Origin: Croceimicrobium sp965279135
Lineage (GTDB): Bacteria; Bacteroidota; Bacteroidia; Flavobacteriales; Schleiferiaceae
DNA: 64,000 bases
NCBI GenBank assembly: GCA_965279135.1
Contig: OZ257133.1
Span: 124,001 to 188,000 of the forward strand
Reading direction: 5' to 3'
The notes under the pieces: model-generated
Told to the model about the DNA's origin: nothing
Database searches by the model: none
Seen by the model: only the letters and a program-made list of their open reading frames with translations
Shown: positions 1-8,290 of the stretch, piece by piece
Layout of the letters: each line of letters opens with the position of its first letter
Position numbering within the stretch: position 1 is the stretch's first letter
Program-made: the position numbers and the translations under genes

Positions 1-1073
1 TTGAAATAGCTGACCTGTATTACCACCGACAGGTTTTCGGCCAGGAAGATTCCACAGATGATAGGAATGAGAAGTTCTTTGCGGATAGCAATGGCAAATA
101 CAGCAATGATTCCTCCCAGGGTTAGGCTACCGGTATCGCCCATAAAAACCTGCGCAGGGAAGGTGTTGTACCAAAGGAAGCCGATACAAGCCCCTACGAA
201 AGCGGCGATAAATACCACCAATTCTCCCGTATGCGGGATATACATGATATTCAGGTAATCTGCGAAAATGATACTACCCGATACATAGGCGAAAATGCCC
301 AGGGCAATTCCAATAATGGCGGAGGTGCCCGTGGCGAGTCCATCGATACCATCAGTAAGGTTTGCTCCATTAGAGACCGCGGTAATGATAAAGATTACAA
401 TGGGGATAAAAACTACCCAGCCATAGTCCTTTGTCCAGTCGCCCATCCAGGAGATGAGGCTTTGATAGTTGAACTCATTGTTTTTTACAAAAGGTATCGT
501 CGTTTTTAGAGATTTTTCTTCCTCCTGATAGCTGGGGAGAGTTTGCACTCTCTTTCCATCTTCAGTCACATAAGCCTCGGCGGAGGCGATACGATCCTTT
601 ATCGTTACCCCATCATTGAAGTAAAGCATACCTCCGATAATGATCCCTAAGCCAACCTGGCCAACAACCTTGAACTTACCGGGTAGGCCTTTTTTATTCT
701 TCTTAAATACTTTGATGTAATCGTCTAGAAATCCAACCGCTCCCATCCAAACCGTCGTGATCAGGAGCATGATGATATAGATGTTGTCAAGCCTGGCAAA
801 AAGTAGGGTAGGGACTAGAATTCCAAGGAGAATGATTAAGCCTCCCATGGTAGGAGTTCCCGCCTTTTCAGCCTGACCTGCTAAGCCAAGGTCTCGGATG
901 CTTTCACCCACCTGTTTAGCATGAAGCATATTGATCAGCCTCTTCCCAAAAAGCAGGCAAATAATTAGCGAAGTAATCAATGCCGCTGCTGCGCGAAAAG
1001 TGATATACTGGAACACACCTGCGCCAGGTACATCATAAGCTTCATTGAGAAAATCAAATAGGTAATACAGCAT
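1..1073 (-). CDS. mraY: MraY, phospho-N-acetylmuramoyl-pentapeptide transferase (partial, cut by left edge)
   Basis: Integral membrane enzyme that moves phospho-MurNAc-pentapeptide from UDP to undecaprenyl phosphate, forming lipid I on the cytoplasmic face. The minus-strand reading frame is open from the ATG at 1073 to the window edge and so lacks its 3' end. It begins MLYYLFDFLNEAYDVPGAG and contains family motifs such as KAGTPTMGG, LDDYIKV, the Asp-rich NLTDGIDGLA loop and FMGDTGSL, between many hydrophobic helices. Between the second and third motif blocks there is a Bacteroidota-type insert of roughly 70 residues. The start overlaps the murE stop by one base (TAATG), which points to coupled translation within the dcw operon. 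Confidence 0.96.
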   Translation of the reverse strand, partial: MLYYLFDFLNEAYDVPGAGVFQYITFRAAAALITSLIICLLFGKRLINMLHAKQVGESIRDLGLAGQAEKAGTPTMGGLIILLGILVPTLLFARLDNIYIIMLLITTVWMGAVGFLDDYIKVFKKNKKGLPGKFKVVGQVGLGIIIGGMLYFNDGVTIKDRIASAEAYVTEDGKRVQTLPSYQEEEKSLKTTIPFVKNNEFNYQSLISWMGDWTKDYGWVVFIPIVIFIITAVSNGANLTDGIDGLATGTSAIIGIALGIFAYVSGSIIFADYLNIMYIPHTGELVVFIAAFVGACIGFLWYNTFPAQVFMGDTGSLTLGGIIAVFAIAIRKELLIPIICGIFLAENLSVVIQVSYF

Positions 1074-2536
1074 TAGTCGGGATATTTTTGGTCAAGCGTT
1101 TCACGGGCGATTGCGAGATCATCAAAAGGGAAGCGTTCCCCTTTAACTTCCTGGTAGTTTTCATGTCCCTTACCGGCAATGAGGATAAGGTCTTTGGATT
1201 GGCCTAATTGAATAGCCGTGCGAATGGCCTGCAATCGATCAGTGATTTTTAAAACTTTATGGCTGAGGTGCATTTCAATTCCGGACTCCATTTCCTTGAT
1301 GATCTCCTCCGGGTCCTCGAAGCGGGGATTGTCTGAGGTGAGGATGACCTGATCCGACATCTCGGCGGCAATCCGGGCCATTTCAGGCCTTTTAGCTACA
1401 TCTCTATTTCCTCCGCAACCCACTACCGTAATTACCTTTTCGTTCTTACTGCGGATGCTATCTATGGTTTGCAATACATTTTCCAATGCGTCGGGAGTAT
1501 GGGCATAGTCTACAATAGCGGTGAGGTCTTCCTTTTGGAGATATTGGAAGCGACCCGCAACAGACTGAAGACTGCTTATCGCGGTGGCAACTTGCAGTGG
1601 ATCTTTGTCCAGGCTCACTGCAACACCATAAATGGCCAAGAGATTATAGGCGTTAAAATCACCGATCAGTTTCGTCCATACCTCCTGTTGTCCTAATCTG
1701 AGTAACATGCCATTGAGCTGACGCTCAAGGATGCGACCCTTGTAATCAGCGTCATTCTTAAGAGCGTAGGTCAAAACCTTGGCCTTGGTATTTAAAGCCA
1801 TAGTGACACCATGACGTTCATCGGCATTAGTTAGCATGAAAGCTTGCTTGGGAAGATCATCAAAGAGCTTCTTCTTGGCTTTGATGTAGTTTTCAAAAGT
1901 TCCATGATAGTCAAGATGATCATGACTTATATTGGTGAAAACCCCGCCTACAAAGCGTAAACCAGCGGTGCGGTTTTGCACTATACCATGGCTGCTGGCC
2001 TCCATGAAGCAATACTTACAACCTGCCTGCACCATTAAATTCAGATAATGGTTAATCTGAATAGGGTCTGGAGTTGTGTGGGTAGCAGGATGAATCTCTT
2101 TCCCGACACAAACCTTTACAGTGGATAATAGGCCCGACTTTGTTCCTAAAAGGGTAAAGAGGTCATAAAGCAGAGTGGCGGTGGTGGTTTTTCCGTTAGT
2201 GCCGGTTATTCCAACCAGCTGTAATTTCTCTGAAGGCTGATCGAAGAAATTTGCCGCGATCAGAGCAAGGGCTAAACTGCTATCTTTTACTCCGATATAG
2301 GATAGATCTTCTTTTAAATCTTTTGGTAGCTCTTCACATATGATAGCGGCTGCTCCCTGTTTAATAGCTTGGCTGATAAACTGATGACCGTCTACCTGTG
2401 TGCCGCGAACCGCAACAAATAGTGCATCTTTGCTTACTTCACGCGAATCGAAACAAACCTTACTAATCGCAACCTGAGTACTACCCACGCGTTCAGTAAG
2501 AGGAACACCATAAAGGAGGTCTTTTAAGAGTTTCAT
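1073..2536 (-). CDS. murE: UDP-N-acetylmuramoyl-tripeptide synthetase MurE (meso-diaminopimelate-adding)
   Basis: Cytoplasmic ATP-dependent ligase adding the third stem-peptide residue to UDP-MurNAc-L-Ala-D-Glu. The protein has 487 residues, normal for the family. The N-terminal Mur ligase domain carries the SREV region near residue 31; the ATP P-loop GITGTNGKTT is at 109-118; a Lys-rich segment near 220-224 would hold the carbamylated lysine; and DNPR at 402-405 is the signature for meso-diaminopimelate rather than lysine. Its ATG overlaps the stop of the upstream penicillin-binding protein gene by 4 nt (ATGA), and its stop overlaps mraY by 1 nt. Third in a polycistronic chain with ftsL and pbp upstream. 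Confidence 0.97.
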   Translation of the reverse strand: MKLLKDLLYGVPLTERVGSTQVAISKVCFDSREVSKDALFVAVRGTQVDGHQFISQAIKQGAAAIICEELPKDLKEDLSYIGVKDSSLALALIAANFFDQPSEKLQLVGITGTNGKTTTATLLYDLFTLLGTKSGLLSTVKVCVGKEIHPATHTTPDPIQINHYLNLMVQAGCKYCFMEASSHGIVQNRTAGLRFVGGVFTNISHDHLDYHGTFENYIKAKKKLFDDLPKQAFMLTNADERHGVTMALNTKAKVLTYALKNDADYKGRILERQLNGMLLRLGQQEVWTKLIGDFNAYNLLAIYGVAVSLDKDPLQVATAISSLQSVAGRFQYLQKEDLTAIVDYAHTPDALENVLQTIDSIRSKNEKVITVVGCGGNRDVAKRPEMARIAAEMSDQVILTSDNPRFEDPEEIIKEMESGIEMHLSHKVLKITDRLQAIRTAIQLGQSKDLILIAGKGHENYQEVKGERFPFDDLAIARETLDQKYPD

Positions 2537-4488
2537 TGTAGCTTCAATTCGATGAGTTGATTCTTTTTAAGTAGGCTTCCCGCCGCTGGGTATTGCCAAA
2601 CCACTTTTCCTGCTCCTTCGATACGGAGTTTGTAGCCCGCATTTTCGAAGGCACTGAGCCATTGAGCGCCGCTTTCTCCTTTTAAATCGGGCATGTTGGC
2701 GGATAAGGTGATCGGTTCAGTTTGATCATCATTTAATGCCAATAGGGTATTTCCTGGAGATTCAATTTCTTGAGGAGTATTGCGGTAGATGCCCTCCGCG
2801 ATGCTTTTAAAAACGGGGAATGCCACATTACTTCCGTAGTAATCCTTTTGTGGGGTATTTACTACCACGATGCAGGAGTATTTTGGCGCTTCGGCCGGGA
2901 AGTATCCCGCAAAGGAGGCTTGGTATTCTCTAGGTCCGTCCTTCCAATAATTCAACTGACAAGTGCCGGTTTTGCCGGCCATGCTACAGACCGAGTTCTT
3001 TCCTGAAGAGGCGGTACCATTTTGCACGACTCCTTCAAGTAGAGTTTGCAACTTATCCAGGGTTTCTGGCGAACAGATGGACGGATTAAGAATTTCGGTT
3101 TCCACTACTTCTACTTGCCTTCCGTGCTCCTGAATGCTTTCCAGAAATCGTGGTTTAACCATTACTCCCTGGTTCGCTACTGCATTGTAGAGGCAGAGGA
3201 TTTGCATCGGAGTAAAGCTCACTTCATATCCAAAGGAGATCCAGGGCAGAGAGATGCCACTCCAGTCAGAATCCTTTACTGTAGGGATTCGGGGCTTGCC
3301 TTCTCCAATTATGGGTAGATCAAGATTTCGGTCCAGACCGATGCTGTAAAAACGGTCAATAAATTGCTGGGGACGGTTCTCATAGTTTTCAATTATGGTT
3401 TTGGCGATACCGACATTACTTGATTTTTCGAACGCCACTTGCAGCGTGGTTTGTCCGTAGCCTTTGCCATTGGAATCTTTAATCTTTTGTCCTCCATATT
3501 CGTGAACGCCGTTTTTGGTGTCCACAGGGGTGTTTAGGTCGGCATAACCATCTTCAAAAAGGGCAAGAACGGAGGCTAGTTTAAAAGTGGAACCTGGCTC
3601 GGTGCTTTCCCAAACCGCATAGTTTCGCTTTTCGTAATAGGTGCCTAACTCGGTACGTCCTAGATTAGCGATGGCTTTGATTGCACCGGTTTCTACTTCC
3701 ATCACCACTGCGCAGCCATGATCCGCTTCTTGGTATTCGAGCATTTCCAGGAGTGCGTGATGGGCAATATCCTGCATGCGGGTGTCCAGGGTACTTACGA
3801 GGTCCAGACCATCGATCGGTTCAATCTCATTCAGATCATTAAGGGGCTTCCAATTGCCTTTGCTGATCTTCTGTTTGAGCCTTTTACCATCCTTTCCTTT
3901 AAGGTAAGTTGCAAAAGCTCCCTCCATTCCAACCGCAGAATTTTCGCGCTCCCTTCCAATGGTTCGCTCGGCGATTTTACCCAAGGGCATTTTCCGGTGG
4001 TTTTCCTGTTCGATCACCAGTCCACCGCGATAGCGTCCTTCACGGAAGATGGGGTATTCTTTGATTATCTGCAGCTGATTGTAGCTCAGCTTTCTCCCTA
4101 AAAGCAGATAGCGATTTCGGTTGCGCCGCCCCTCATGCAAAAAGTTCAGCCATTCCCTTTGGGTTTTTTCGCCAGGGAATAGAGCTAGTTGTTGGGCTAA
4201 ATCTTCTACTTCCTCCTGGAATAGTTTCTTTTCGACTGAGAGGGGATCAAAGTGAAGATCATATACAGGCATCGAGGTGGCTAAAAGCTTTCCATCCGCG
4301 CTATAGATATTGCCTCTTTCGGCTTCAATGCGCATCTCTTTGATTACCTCCCGTTCGGCACGCTCACGCAAATCCGGCCCCTCCACAAACTGAATCACTA
4401 TCAGTTTGCCGAAAATGGCGAGGGTCAGGAGCCCCAGTGGAATGAATACCACAAATGCCCTGCTTAGTATGGATTTTTGCTCTTGCAA
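2533..4488 (-). CDS. ftsI: Division-type class B penicillin-binding protein with C-terminal PASTA domain (FtsI/PBP2-like)
   Basis: Septal peptidoglycan DD-transpeptidase by family and position. In the 651 residues there is a single N-terminal membrane helix at about 12-33, a dimerisation domain with RGNIYSADG near 58, then the transpeptidase domain with all three active-site motifs: STFK at 300-303 (Ser300 nucleophile), SSN at 356-358 and KTG at 506-508. The last ~50 residues resemble one PASTA domain. Translation appears to start at a TTG immediately after the ftsL stop (zero spacing); no in-frame ATG exists before the membrane helix. It overlaps murE by 4 nt. Transpeptidase function is secure; assignment as FtsI rests on the dcw location. 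Confidence 0.95.
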   Translation of the reverse strand: MQEQKSILSRAFVVFIPLGLLTLAIFGKLIVIQFVEGPDLRERAEREVIKEMRIEAERGNIYSADGKLLATSMPVYDLHFDPLSVEKKLFQEEVEDLAQQLALFPGEKTQREWLNFLHEGRRNRNRYLLLGRKLSYNQLQIIKEYPIFREGRYRGGLVIEQENHRKMPLGKIAERTIGRERENSAVGMEGAFATYLKGKDGKRLKQKISKGNWKPLNDLNEIEPIDGLDLVSTLDTRMQDIAHHALLEMLEYQEADHGCAVVMEVETGAIKAIANLGRTELGTYYEKRNYAVWESTEPGSTFKLASVLALFEDGYADLNTPVDTKNGVHEYGGQKIKDSNGKGYGQTTLQVAFEKSSNVGIAKTIIENYENRPQQFIDRFYSIGLDRNLDLPIIGEGKPRIPTVKDSDWSGISLPWISFGYEVSFTPMQILCLYNAVANQGVMVKPRFLESIQEHGRQVEVVETEILNPSICSPETLDKLQTLLEGVVQNGTASSGKNSVCSMAGKTGTCQLNYWKDGPREYQASFAGYFPAEAPKYSCIVVVNTPQKDYYGSNVAFPVFKSIAEGIYRNTPQEIESPGNTLLALNDDQTEPITLSANMPDLKGESGAQWLSAFENAGYKLRIEGAGKVVWQYPAAGSLLKKNQLIELKLQ

Positions 4489-4833
4489 CTATTCGTCCTC
4501 CTTCTTTTTGATAATGCTTGGTGGTTGCTCACTTTTTTCGAGGTTGAGCCCCTCTTCTTCCAGTCGACTAAGCACCTTACTCTCCATGCTTTCAGCCATT
4601 AGTTGGGAGCGCGTGTCAATGAATTGAGAGTGTAGCTCCTTCATTTCACTCCGCAACTGTGCAATGCGATGCACCTTTCGTTCGGCGCTGTGGCTGCTGG
4701 AAGTCATAATGAGCGCCAGGGCACAGAGAAAGAGTATGAATGGCCAATGTTTGATCACCCGAGGGCTTAAGAGAAAGCGTCCGGTAAGCACAGTACTAAG
4801 GCGATTGCCAGTATTTTGCTTGGGCTCAGTCAT
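4489..4833 (-). CDS. ftsL: FtsL-like cell division protein
   Basis: Small bitopic membrane protein of 114 residues: a basic cytoplasmic N-terminus, one hydrophobic helix at about 30-46, then a charged heptad-like segment (residues 50-95) expected to form a periplasmic coiled coil, ending in a Lys/Glu-rich tail. Sequence conservation in this family is poor, so the call rests on topology, size and position between rsmH and the division penicillin-binding protein, the standard ftsL slot. In other bacteria FtsL pairs with FtsB/FtsQ to activate septal synthesis. It overlaps rsmH by 8 nt and abuts the next gene with no gap. Confidence 0.85.
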   Translation of the reverse strand: MTEPKQNTGNRLSTVLTGRFLLSPRVIKHWPFILFLCALALIMTSSSHSAERKVHRIAQLRSEMKELHSQFIDTRSQLMAESMESKVLSRLEEEGLNLEKSEQPPSIIKKKEDE

Positions 4834-5728
4834 TGGTGTTTTTCAGTTCTGCGGCACGTAGTTTGGCGCTCCGTGCTCTTGGGTTTTCGTTTATCTCATT
4901 CGCCCCGGGGACGATGGGTTTTCTTGTAATCGGTTCGAGAGGTCGGATCAGGTTTCCGTAAAAGTCCTTTTGGGCATCACCGGCAAAATTTCCACTGCGG
5001 AAGAAGTTCTTCACCAATCGATCCTCCAGGCTGTGGTAGCTGATGCAAACCAGTCTCCCCTTAGGCTGGAGGATTTCAGGCACTTGTTCCAGCATTTCTT
5101 CAATCACCTTCAGTTCTTCATTCACTTCAATGCGAATGGCTTGAAATACCTGAGCCAGAAATTGTCCGTGTTTATTGCGAGGGGCAAACTTTTCGGCTAC
5201 TGCTGTCAGATCGAATGTGCTTTCCAGTGGACGAGCTTGAAGGATGGCACGGCTAAGGGCGGCGGCACTACGGATCTCGCCATATCGACTAAAGATTTCC
5301 TTTAGTTGCATTTCGCTGTAGCGATTCAGTACATCCTTGGCGCTAAAAGCCTTTTCCGTATTCATTCGCATATCCAGCGGGGCATCATAGCGCAGGCTAA
5401 AACCGCGGCTTCCCTCATCTACCTGATGGGAACTAATTCCGAAATCGCCTAGAATTCCGTCCACCTTTCGGATGCCTTCTAAACGCAGCATCCGTTTCAG
5501 ATGTCTGAAATTGGACTCAATCAATTTGAACCTTGGGTCTGCCGGTGCATTCGACTTGGCATCTGGGTCCTGATCAAATCCGTACAGTCGTCCCTTTGGT
5601 CCTAGTTTTTCCAGGATCAAGGCGCTATGTCCTCCTCCTCCAAAGGTGAGATCGACATATACACCATCAGGCTTGATCGCCATCAGATCGACACTCTCAT
5701 GTAAAAGAACGGGCTTATGATAGTCCAT
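4826..5728 (-). CDS. rsmH: 16S rRNA (cytosine-1402-N4)-methyltransferase RsmH
   Basis: SAM-dependent enzyme that N4-methylates C1402 in the ribosomal P site. From the chosen start it has 300 residues, beginning MDYHKPVLLHES, the usual N-terminus of RsmH; the open frame extends 15 codons further upstream, but those overlap mraZ and do not look conserved. The SAM-binding LTFGGGGHS motif, FGFDQDPDA and GILGDFGISSHQ are visible, as is the C-terminal ISYHSLEDRLVK block. A good Shine-Dalgarno-like AGAGG precedes ATG at 5728, inside the end of mraZ, giving a 14-nt overlap. Second gene of the dcw operon. Confidence 0.96.
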   Translation of the reverse strand: MDYHKPVLLHESVDLMAIKPDGVYVDLTFGGGGHSALILEKLGPKGRLYGFDQDPDAKSNAPADPRFKLIESNFRHLKRMLRLEGIRKVDGILGDFGISSHQVDEGSRGFSLRYDAPLDMRMNTEKAFSAKDVLNRYSEMQLKEIFSRYGEIRSAAALSRAILQARPLESTFDLTAVAEKFAPRNKHGQFLAQVFQAIRIEVNEELKVIEEMLEQVPEILQPKGRLVCISYHSLEDRLVKNFFRSGNFAGDAQKDFYGNLIRPLEPITRKPIVPGANEINENPRARSAKLRAAELKNTND

Positions 5729-6188
5729 CCGCCTCTTCGTTAAGGCCGCCCATGACCTCTTCGGCCAAATCACTAAAGTCTACTTCCGGATCATTGATGG
5801 CGGCTTCGTAAGCTGCTTTATCCCAAAGCTCAATGGTGCCGACTGAAGCAGAGAGCACGAGCTCACTCTTCAGCCCGGCAAAAGCAATTAAGTCGTTCGG
5901 GATATTGATACGTCCACTGCCATCTACTTCCACCAGTTTAACCCCGGCGGTGAAGCGACGGATGAAATCATTATTCTTTTTTACGAAGCGATTCAAGCGA
6001 TTCACCTTGCTCATGGTTTCTTCCCATTCTTTCATTGGAAAGAGTTCTAGGCAGTTTTGAAATACGCTTCGCTTCAACACGAACCCCTGATCGAGTAGCG
6101 GTAATAGCTGCTTCTTAAGCCCAGCGGGGATTCCCACGCGGCCTTTCGCATCCATTTTACACTCATGTACTCCTATAAGGTTCAGCAT
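5715..6188 (-). CDS. mraZ: Transcriptional regulator MraZ
   Basis: DNA-binding repressor of the dcw operon in other bacteria. The protein has 157 residues with two SpoVT/AbrB-like halves; the first carries MDAKGRVGIPAGLK (residues 12-25) and the second DGSGRINIPNDL, the duplicated DxxGRxxIP pattern typical of MraZ, which assembles as a ring. It is the first gene of the cluster and is preceded by two TGGGN repeats spaced by 5 nt on the same strand, which match the published MraZ operator pattern, so autoregulation is likely. The gene overlaps rsmH by 14 nt. Confidence 0.96.
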   Translation of the reverse strand: MLNLIGVHECKMDAKGRVGIPAGLKKQLLPLLDQGFVLKRSVFQNCLELFPMKEWEETMSKVNRLNRFVKKNNDFIRRFTAGVKLVEVDGSGRINIPNDLIAFAGLKSELVLSASVGTIELWDKAAYEAAINDPEVDFSDLAEEVMGGLNEEADGLS

Positions 6189-6213
6189 TTTAGCTTTTCT
6201 CCACTTCTAGTTC

Positions 6214-6221
6214 CAAAAATA
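6214..6221 (-). promoter_or_regulatory. Predicted -7 promoter element of the mraZ/dcw operon
   Basis: Minus-strand TATTTTTG fits the Bacteroidota -7 consensus TAnnTTTG and lies 25 nt upstream of the mraZ ATG. No clean -33 TTTG is visible; the MraZ box at 6231-6245 occupies about the expected -33 region, which would suit repression by occlusion. Confidence 0.6.
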
Positions 6222-6230
6222 GAAACTTTA

Positions 6231-6245
6231 ACCCACTTTTCCCCA
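6231..6245 (-). promoter_or_regulatory. MraZ operator (two TGGGN direct repeats)
   Basis: On the minus strand the sequence reads TGGGG-AAAAG-TGGGT: two TGGGN repeats with a 5-nt spacer, the arrangement described for the Escherichia coli MraZ operator (which has three repeats). It lies 43-57 nt upstream of mraZ, just upstream of the predicted -7 element, so autoregulation of the dcw operon is the straightforward reading. Confidence 0.7.
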
Positions 6246-6258
6246 CTAAATAGTCCTA

Positions 6259-6267
6259 TGTGGATAA
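6259..6267 (-). promoter_or_regulatory. DnaA-box-like 9-mer
   Basis: The plus strand reads TGTGGATAA, the exact complement of the consensus DnaA box TTATCCACA, in an AT-rich stretch (6275-6330) upstream of mraZ. It is a single perfect match; no cluster of boxes was seen, so an origin is not supported. It may link dcw transcription to DnaA or be chance. Confidence 0.4.
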
Positions 6268-6351
6268 GTTGGGTTGTTAATAACGGAAAATGGTTTAGGT
6301 GAATTGTGTTAACGTGCTGAAAAAGTGGAGTTAATCCTAAATATAGTATGG

Positions 6352-6366
6352 TGGGTAATTGTGGGG
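6352..6366 (+). promoter_or_regulatory. Second MraZ-type box, opposite orientation
   Basis: Plus-strand TGGGT-AATTG-TGGGG, again two TGGGN repeats spaced by 5 nt, about 107 nt upstream of the promoter-proximal box and in the opposite orientation. Each box touches or lies 2 nt from a near-palindromic 10-mer (ACTAAATAGT at 6245-6254, ACTATTTAGT at 6369-6378). It could be a distal operator for looping; no plus-strand gene follows for more than 1.4 kb. Confidence 0.5.
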
Positions 6367-6627
6367 AAACTATTTAGTTGTCTGTTTTAATAGGCGGAGT
6401 TTTCTCCTTCATAATGACCACCCTCCCTATGAGACATAAGAATTCTAGTCCAGTTAAACTTGGATAGTATGGAATTGAAAATGAGTGAATTGGTTACCCG
6501 GGTTTTTCAGTTTAAGAGGAAGCGGTCTTCAAACCTCCAAGGTCTGATCAGGGGGAGATACAAGTGAAACCATTTGGAATAATCCAATCATTGGTTGATT
6601 AAGGGCATTTTACGGCTAAGACGACCC

Positions 6628-7500
6628 TTAACCCTGTGCTTTCCTCCCCACAAAAATCCCGTACCGCCAAAGCCCTTTTTGCATTGCCTTGTGCTGATAG
6701 ATGGCGCCAATGGTATTCTTAACCTGACTTTCATTGCCATAGCTTTTACCAAGCAAGCGCAGTAAATTACCATAGTTCAGGGCTAGGCGTCCGAGTATTC
6801 CCAATCTCCTTGCGGATTTTCGAATGTAGGGGGTGATGTCGAGGTATTTGACATCTTCAAAGCCGATTTCTTTGGCATAGGTTTCCATGTTTTCCAGTGA
6901 CTCCAAATCCTGGATCGACCAATTATGCACCCATTTGTCAAGGGTTTCGCGATCGTGTGCATTGTACTCCCGATTGAAAAGGAAACCATCACTTAAGGCG
7001 ATAATTCCACCCGGCTTTAGAACTCGAAAGGCTTCTTTTAGAGCGAGGCGTTTATCGGCGGCATGGCATAGACTTTCCATCGCCCAATAACCATCAAATG
7101 AATTATCCACAAAAGGAGTCTTATTGTAATCAACTATTTGAAATTCTGTTTGCGAGGCCGTGCCTGCTTTCTCACTATTGGCTTGTGCTTTTTCACATTG
7201 AAGTTTACTTAAGCTTATACCTACTAGGTTTGCCTGATATTTCTGTGCCAAAAAGATGGAGCTTCCGCCTACGCCACAGCCAGCATCCAAAATCTTAGAA
7301 CCTTTTTTAAAGCCAGCAAAATCCGAAAGCACTTCATTCATTTTCCTTAAGGCGTCGGAAAGCTTTTTAGTGCTCTTATCCCAATAGCCATAATGCATGG
7401 CCATGCTGTTCTCTAAGTCCCAAACATCCCGATAAGCTACTTCACAATCATCATAATATTGGATGATTTCTTCTTCGTAGGTCAGTTTGGAATTTTTCAT
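6628..7500 (-). CDS. SAM-dependent methyltransferase (small-molecule C/O-methyltransferase type)
   Basis: A 290-residue class I methyltransferase. The N-terminal ~60 residues include HYGYWD, typical of the tocopherol/sterol/geranyl-diphosphate methyltransferase group; motif I is ILDAGCGVGGSS at about 70-81, followed by VGISLSKLQ, the acidic-loop FVDNSFDGYWAMESLCH and the post-motif VLKPGG. The substrate cannot be told from sequence. It stands alone, separated from mraZ by a long spacer and divergent from the gene at 7778. A TATCTTTA element lies 4 nt before its ATG, a near match to the Bacteroidota -7 box. Confidence 0.85.
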   Translation of the reverse strand: MKNSKLTYEEEIIQYYDDCEVAYRDVWDLENSMAMHYGYWDKSTKKLSDALRKMNEVLSDFAGFKKGSKILDAGCGVGGSSIFLAQKYQANLVGISLSKLQCEKAQANSEKAGTASQTEFQIVDYNKTPFVDNSFDGYWAMESLCHAADKRLALKEAFRVLKPGGIIALSDGFLFNREYNAHDRETLDKWVHNWSIQDLESLENMETYAKEIGFEDVKYLDITPYIRKSARRLGILGRLALNYGNLLRLLGKSYGNESQVKNTIGAIYQHKAMQKGLWRYGIFVGRKAQG

Positions 7501-7526
7501 GGGGTAAAGATATTGGGTTTTAGGGT

Positions 7527-7568
7527 GGGATGTTAGAACCTAGAACTGAGATGTGGGATGTGAGATTT
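7527..7568. repeat. Six tandem degenerate heptads (isolated arm of the 50.1-50.6 kb repeat family)
   Basis: Consecutive 7-mers GGGATGT, TAGAACC, TAGAACT, GAGATGT, GGGATGT, GAGATTT. The same words, in the same order of type (TAGAACn then GAGATnT), make up the left arms of the composite elements at 50132-50187 and 50370-50432. No opposite-facing arm of CTATCTA type follows here, so this looks like a solo or decayed copy between two divergent genes. Confidence 0.75.
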
Positions 7569-7708
7569 TACCAAGCCGAATTAACTTCTTTGGATAGTTC
7601 TTCTTCAGAAATAGTACTGTGGAATTTGAAGTGTAGGTTCGGTTTCTTGTTTTTTAGTTAAATCCCTTGAAAAGCCATCCATTTTTTATGATAAATGGAG
7701 TCATCAAT

Positions 7709-7730
7709 AGTTAAAACAGTTATTTTAACT
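7709..7730. repeat. Perfect inverted repeat upstream of the gene at 7778
   Basis: AGTTAAAA (7709-7716) and TTTTAACT (7723-7730) form 8-bp perfect arms around CAGTTA. A second, shorter inverted repeat CCATTT/AAATGG lies at 7679-7698. Being 48 nt before a start codon, either could be an operator; there is no T-run after them to suggest a terminator. Confidence 0.4.
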
Positions 7731-7777
7731 GATGTAATGTATTATATTGTTAAACCCAAATCAAATCAATATTTAAG

Positions 7778-8224
7778 ATGAAAAGGATTCTTGTTATAGT
7801 TATTTGCATATTTTCTTTCGGCCTATCAGCTCAAGAATGGAAAGATGAGTTGTCCAGAGATATTGTTGAGCTTAAAGAAGGGAAAATGACCTTCACTGAA
7901 TTGACATTGATTACACATATTAGAGAAGGCACAACATTACAGGTTAAAACCTATGCAGAGGCTCCAGCAAATGATTTTATCAGTAGAGATCAATTCGTTG
8001 CATGGGTATCATTGATGTCTTATATCTGGGTGGAGTCTTTCATTACAGAGCCAGGGCTGACAGCAGATGATTTTAAGTTTAAAACCATAAGTGTTCAAGA
8101 CATGATTGGAAAGCCGGATTTGAAATTAAGTTTGTATATGAGTGCCGCCGGGGTTCAATTTATCGTTTTTGCTGATGGTAATGAAGAACGATTCACTCAA
8201 ACATGGGAGTCGATATTCGAGTGA
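7778..8224 (+). CDS. Secreted protein of unknown function
   Basis: 148 residues beginning with a clear Sec signal peptide (MKRILVIVICIFSFGLSAQ, cleavage likely after Ala18). The mature part is acidic and soluble-looking, with no motif I recognise; it includes a hydrophobic FVAWVSLMSYIWVES stretch near residue 70-85. It is followed after 66 nt by the DUF4261-like gene on the same strand, so the two may be co-transcribed. Nothing in the sequence tells its role. Confidence 0.75.
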   Translation: MKRILVIVICIFSFGLSAQEWKDELSRDIVELKEGKMTFTELTLITHIREGTTLQVKTYAEAPANDFISRDQFVAWVSLMSYIWVESFITEPGLTADDFKFKTISVQDMIGKPDLKLSLYMSAAGVQFIVFADGNEERFTQTWESIFE

Positions 8225-8290
8225 ATTATCTATTAATTCAATCTTTTAATAGCGATTTTTAATTTGTTTTCCCTAGGATAAAACAATTCA

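Larger units (their letters stand above)
6189..6627. other. 439-bp non-coding region upstream of mraZ
   Basis: Holds the mraZ promoter, two MraZ-type boxes and a DnaA-like box in its mraZ-proximal part (6189-6378). From about 6380 to 6627, next to the end of the convergent-side methyltransferase gene, I see no gene, no RNA and no clear terminator. Confidence 0.7.

Noticed and set aside
4826..5773. Longer rsmH from 5773
   Set aside because: The extra 15 residues overlap mraZ and are not like RsmH; ATG 5728 has a good AGAGG and the usual MDYHKPVL start.
6189..6380. Replication origin
   Set aside because: Only one perfect DnaA box is present, and dnaA, dnaN or other origin-linked genes are absent.
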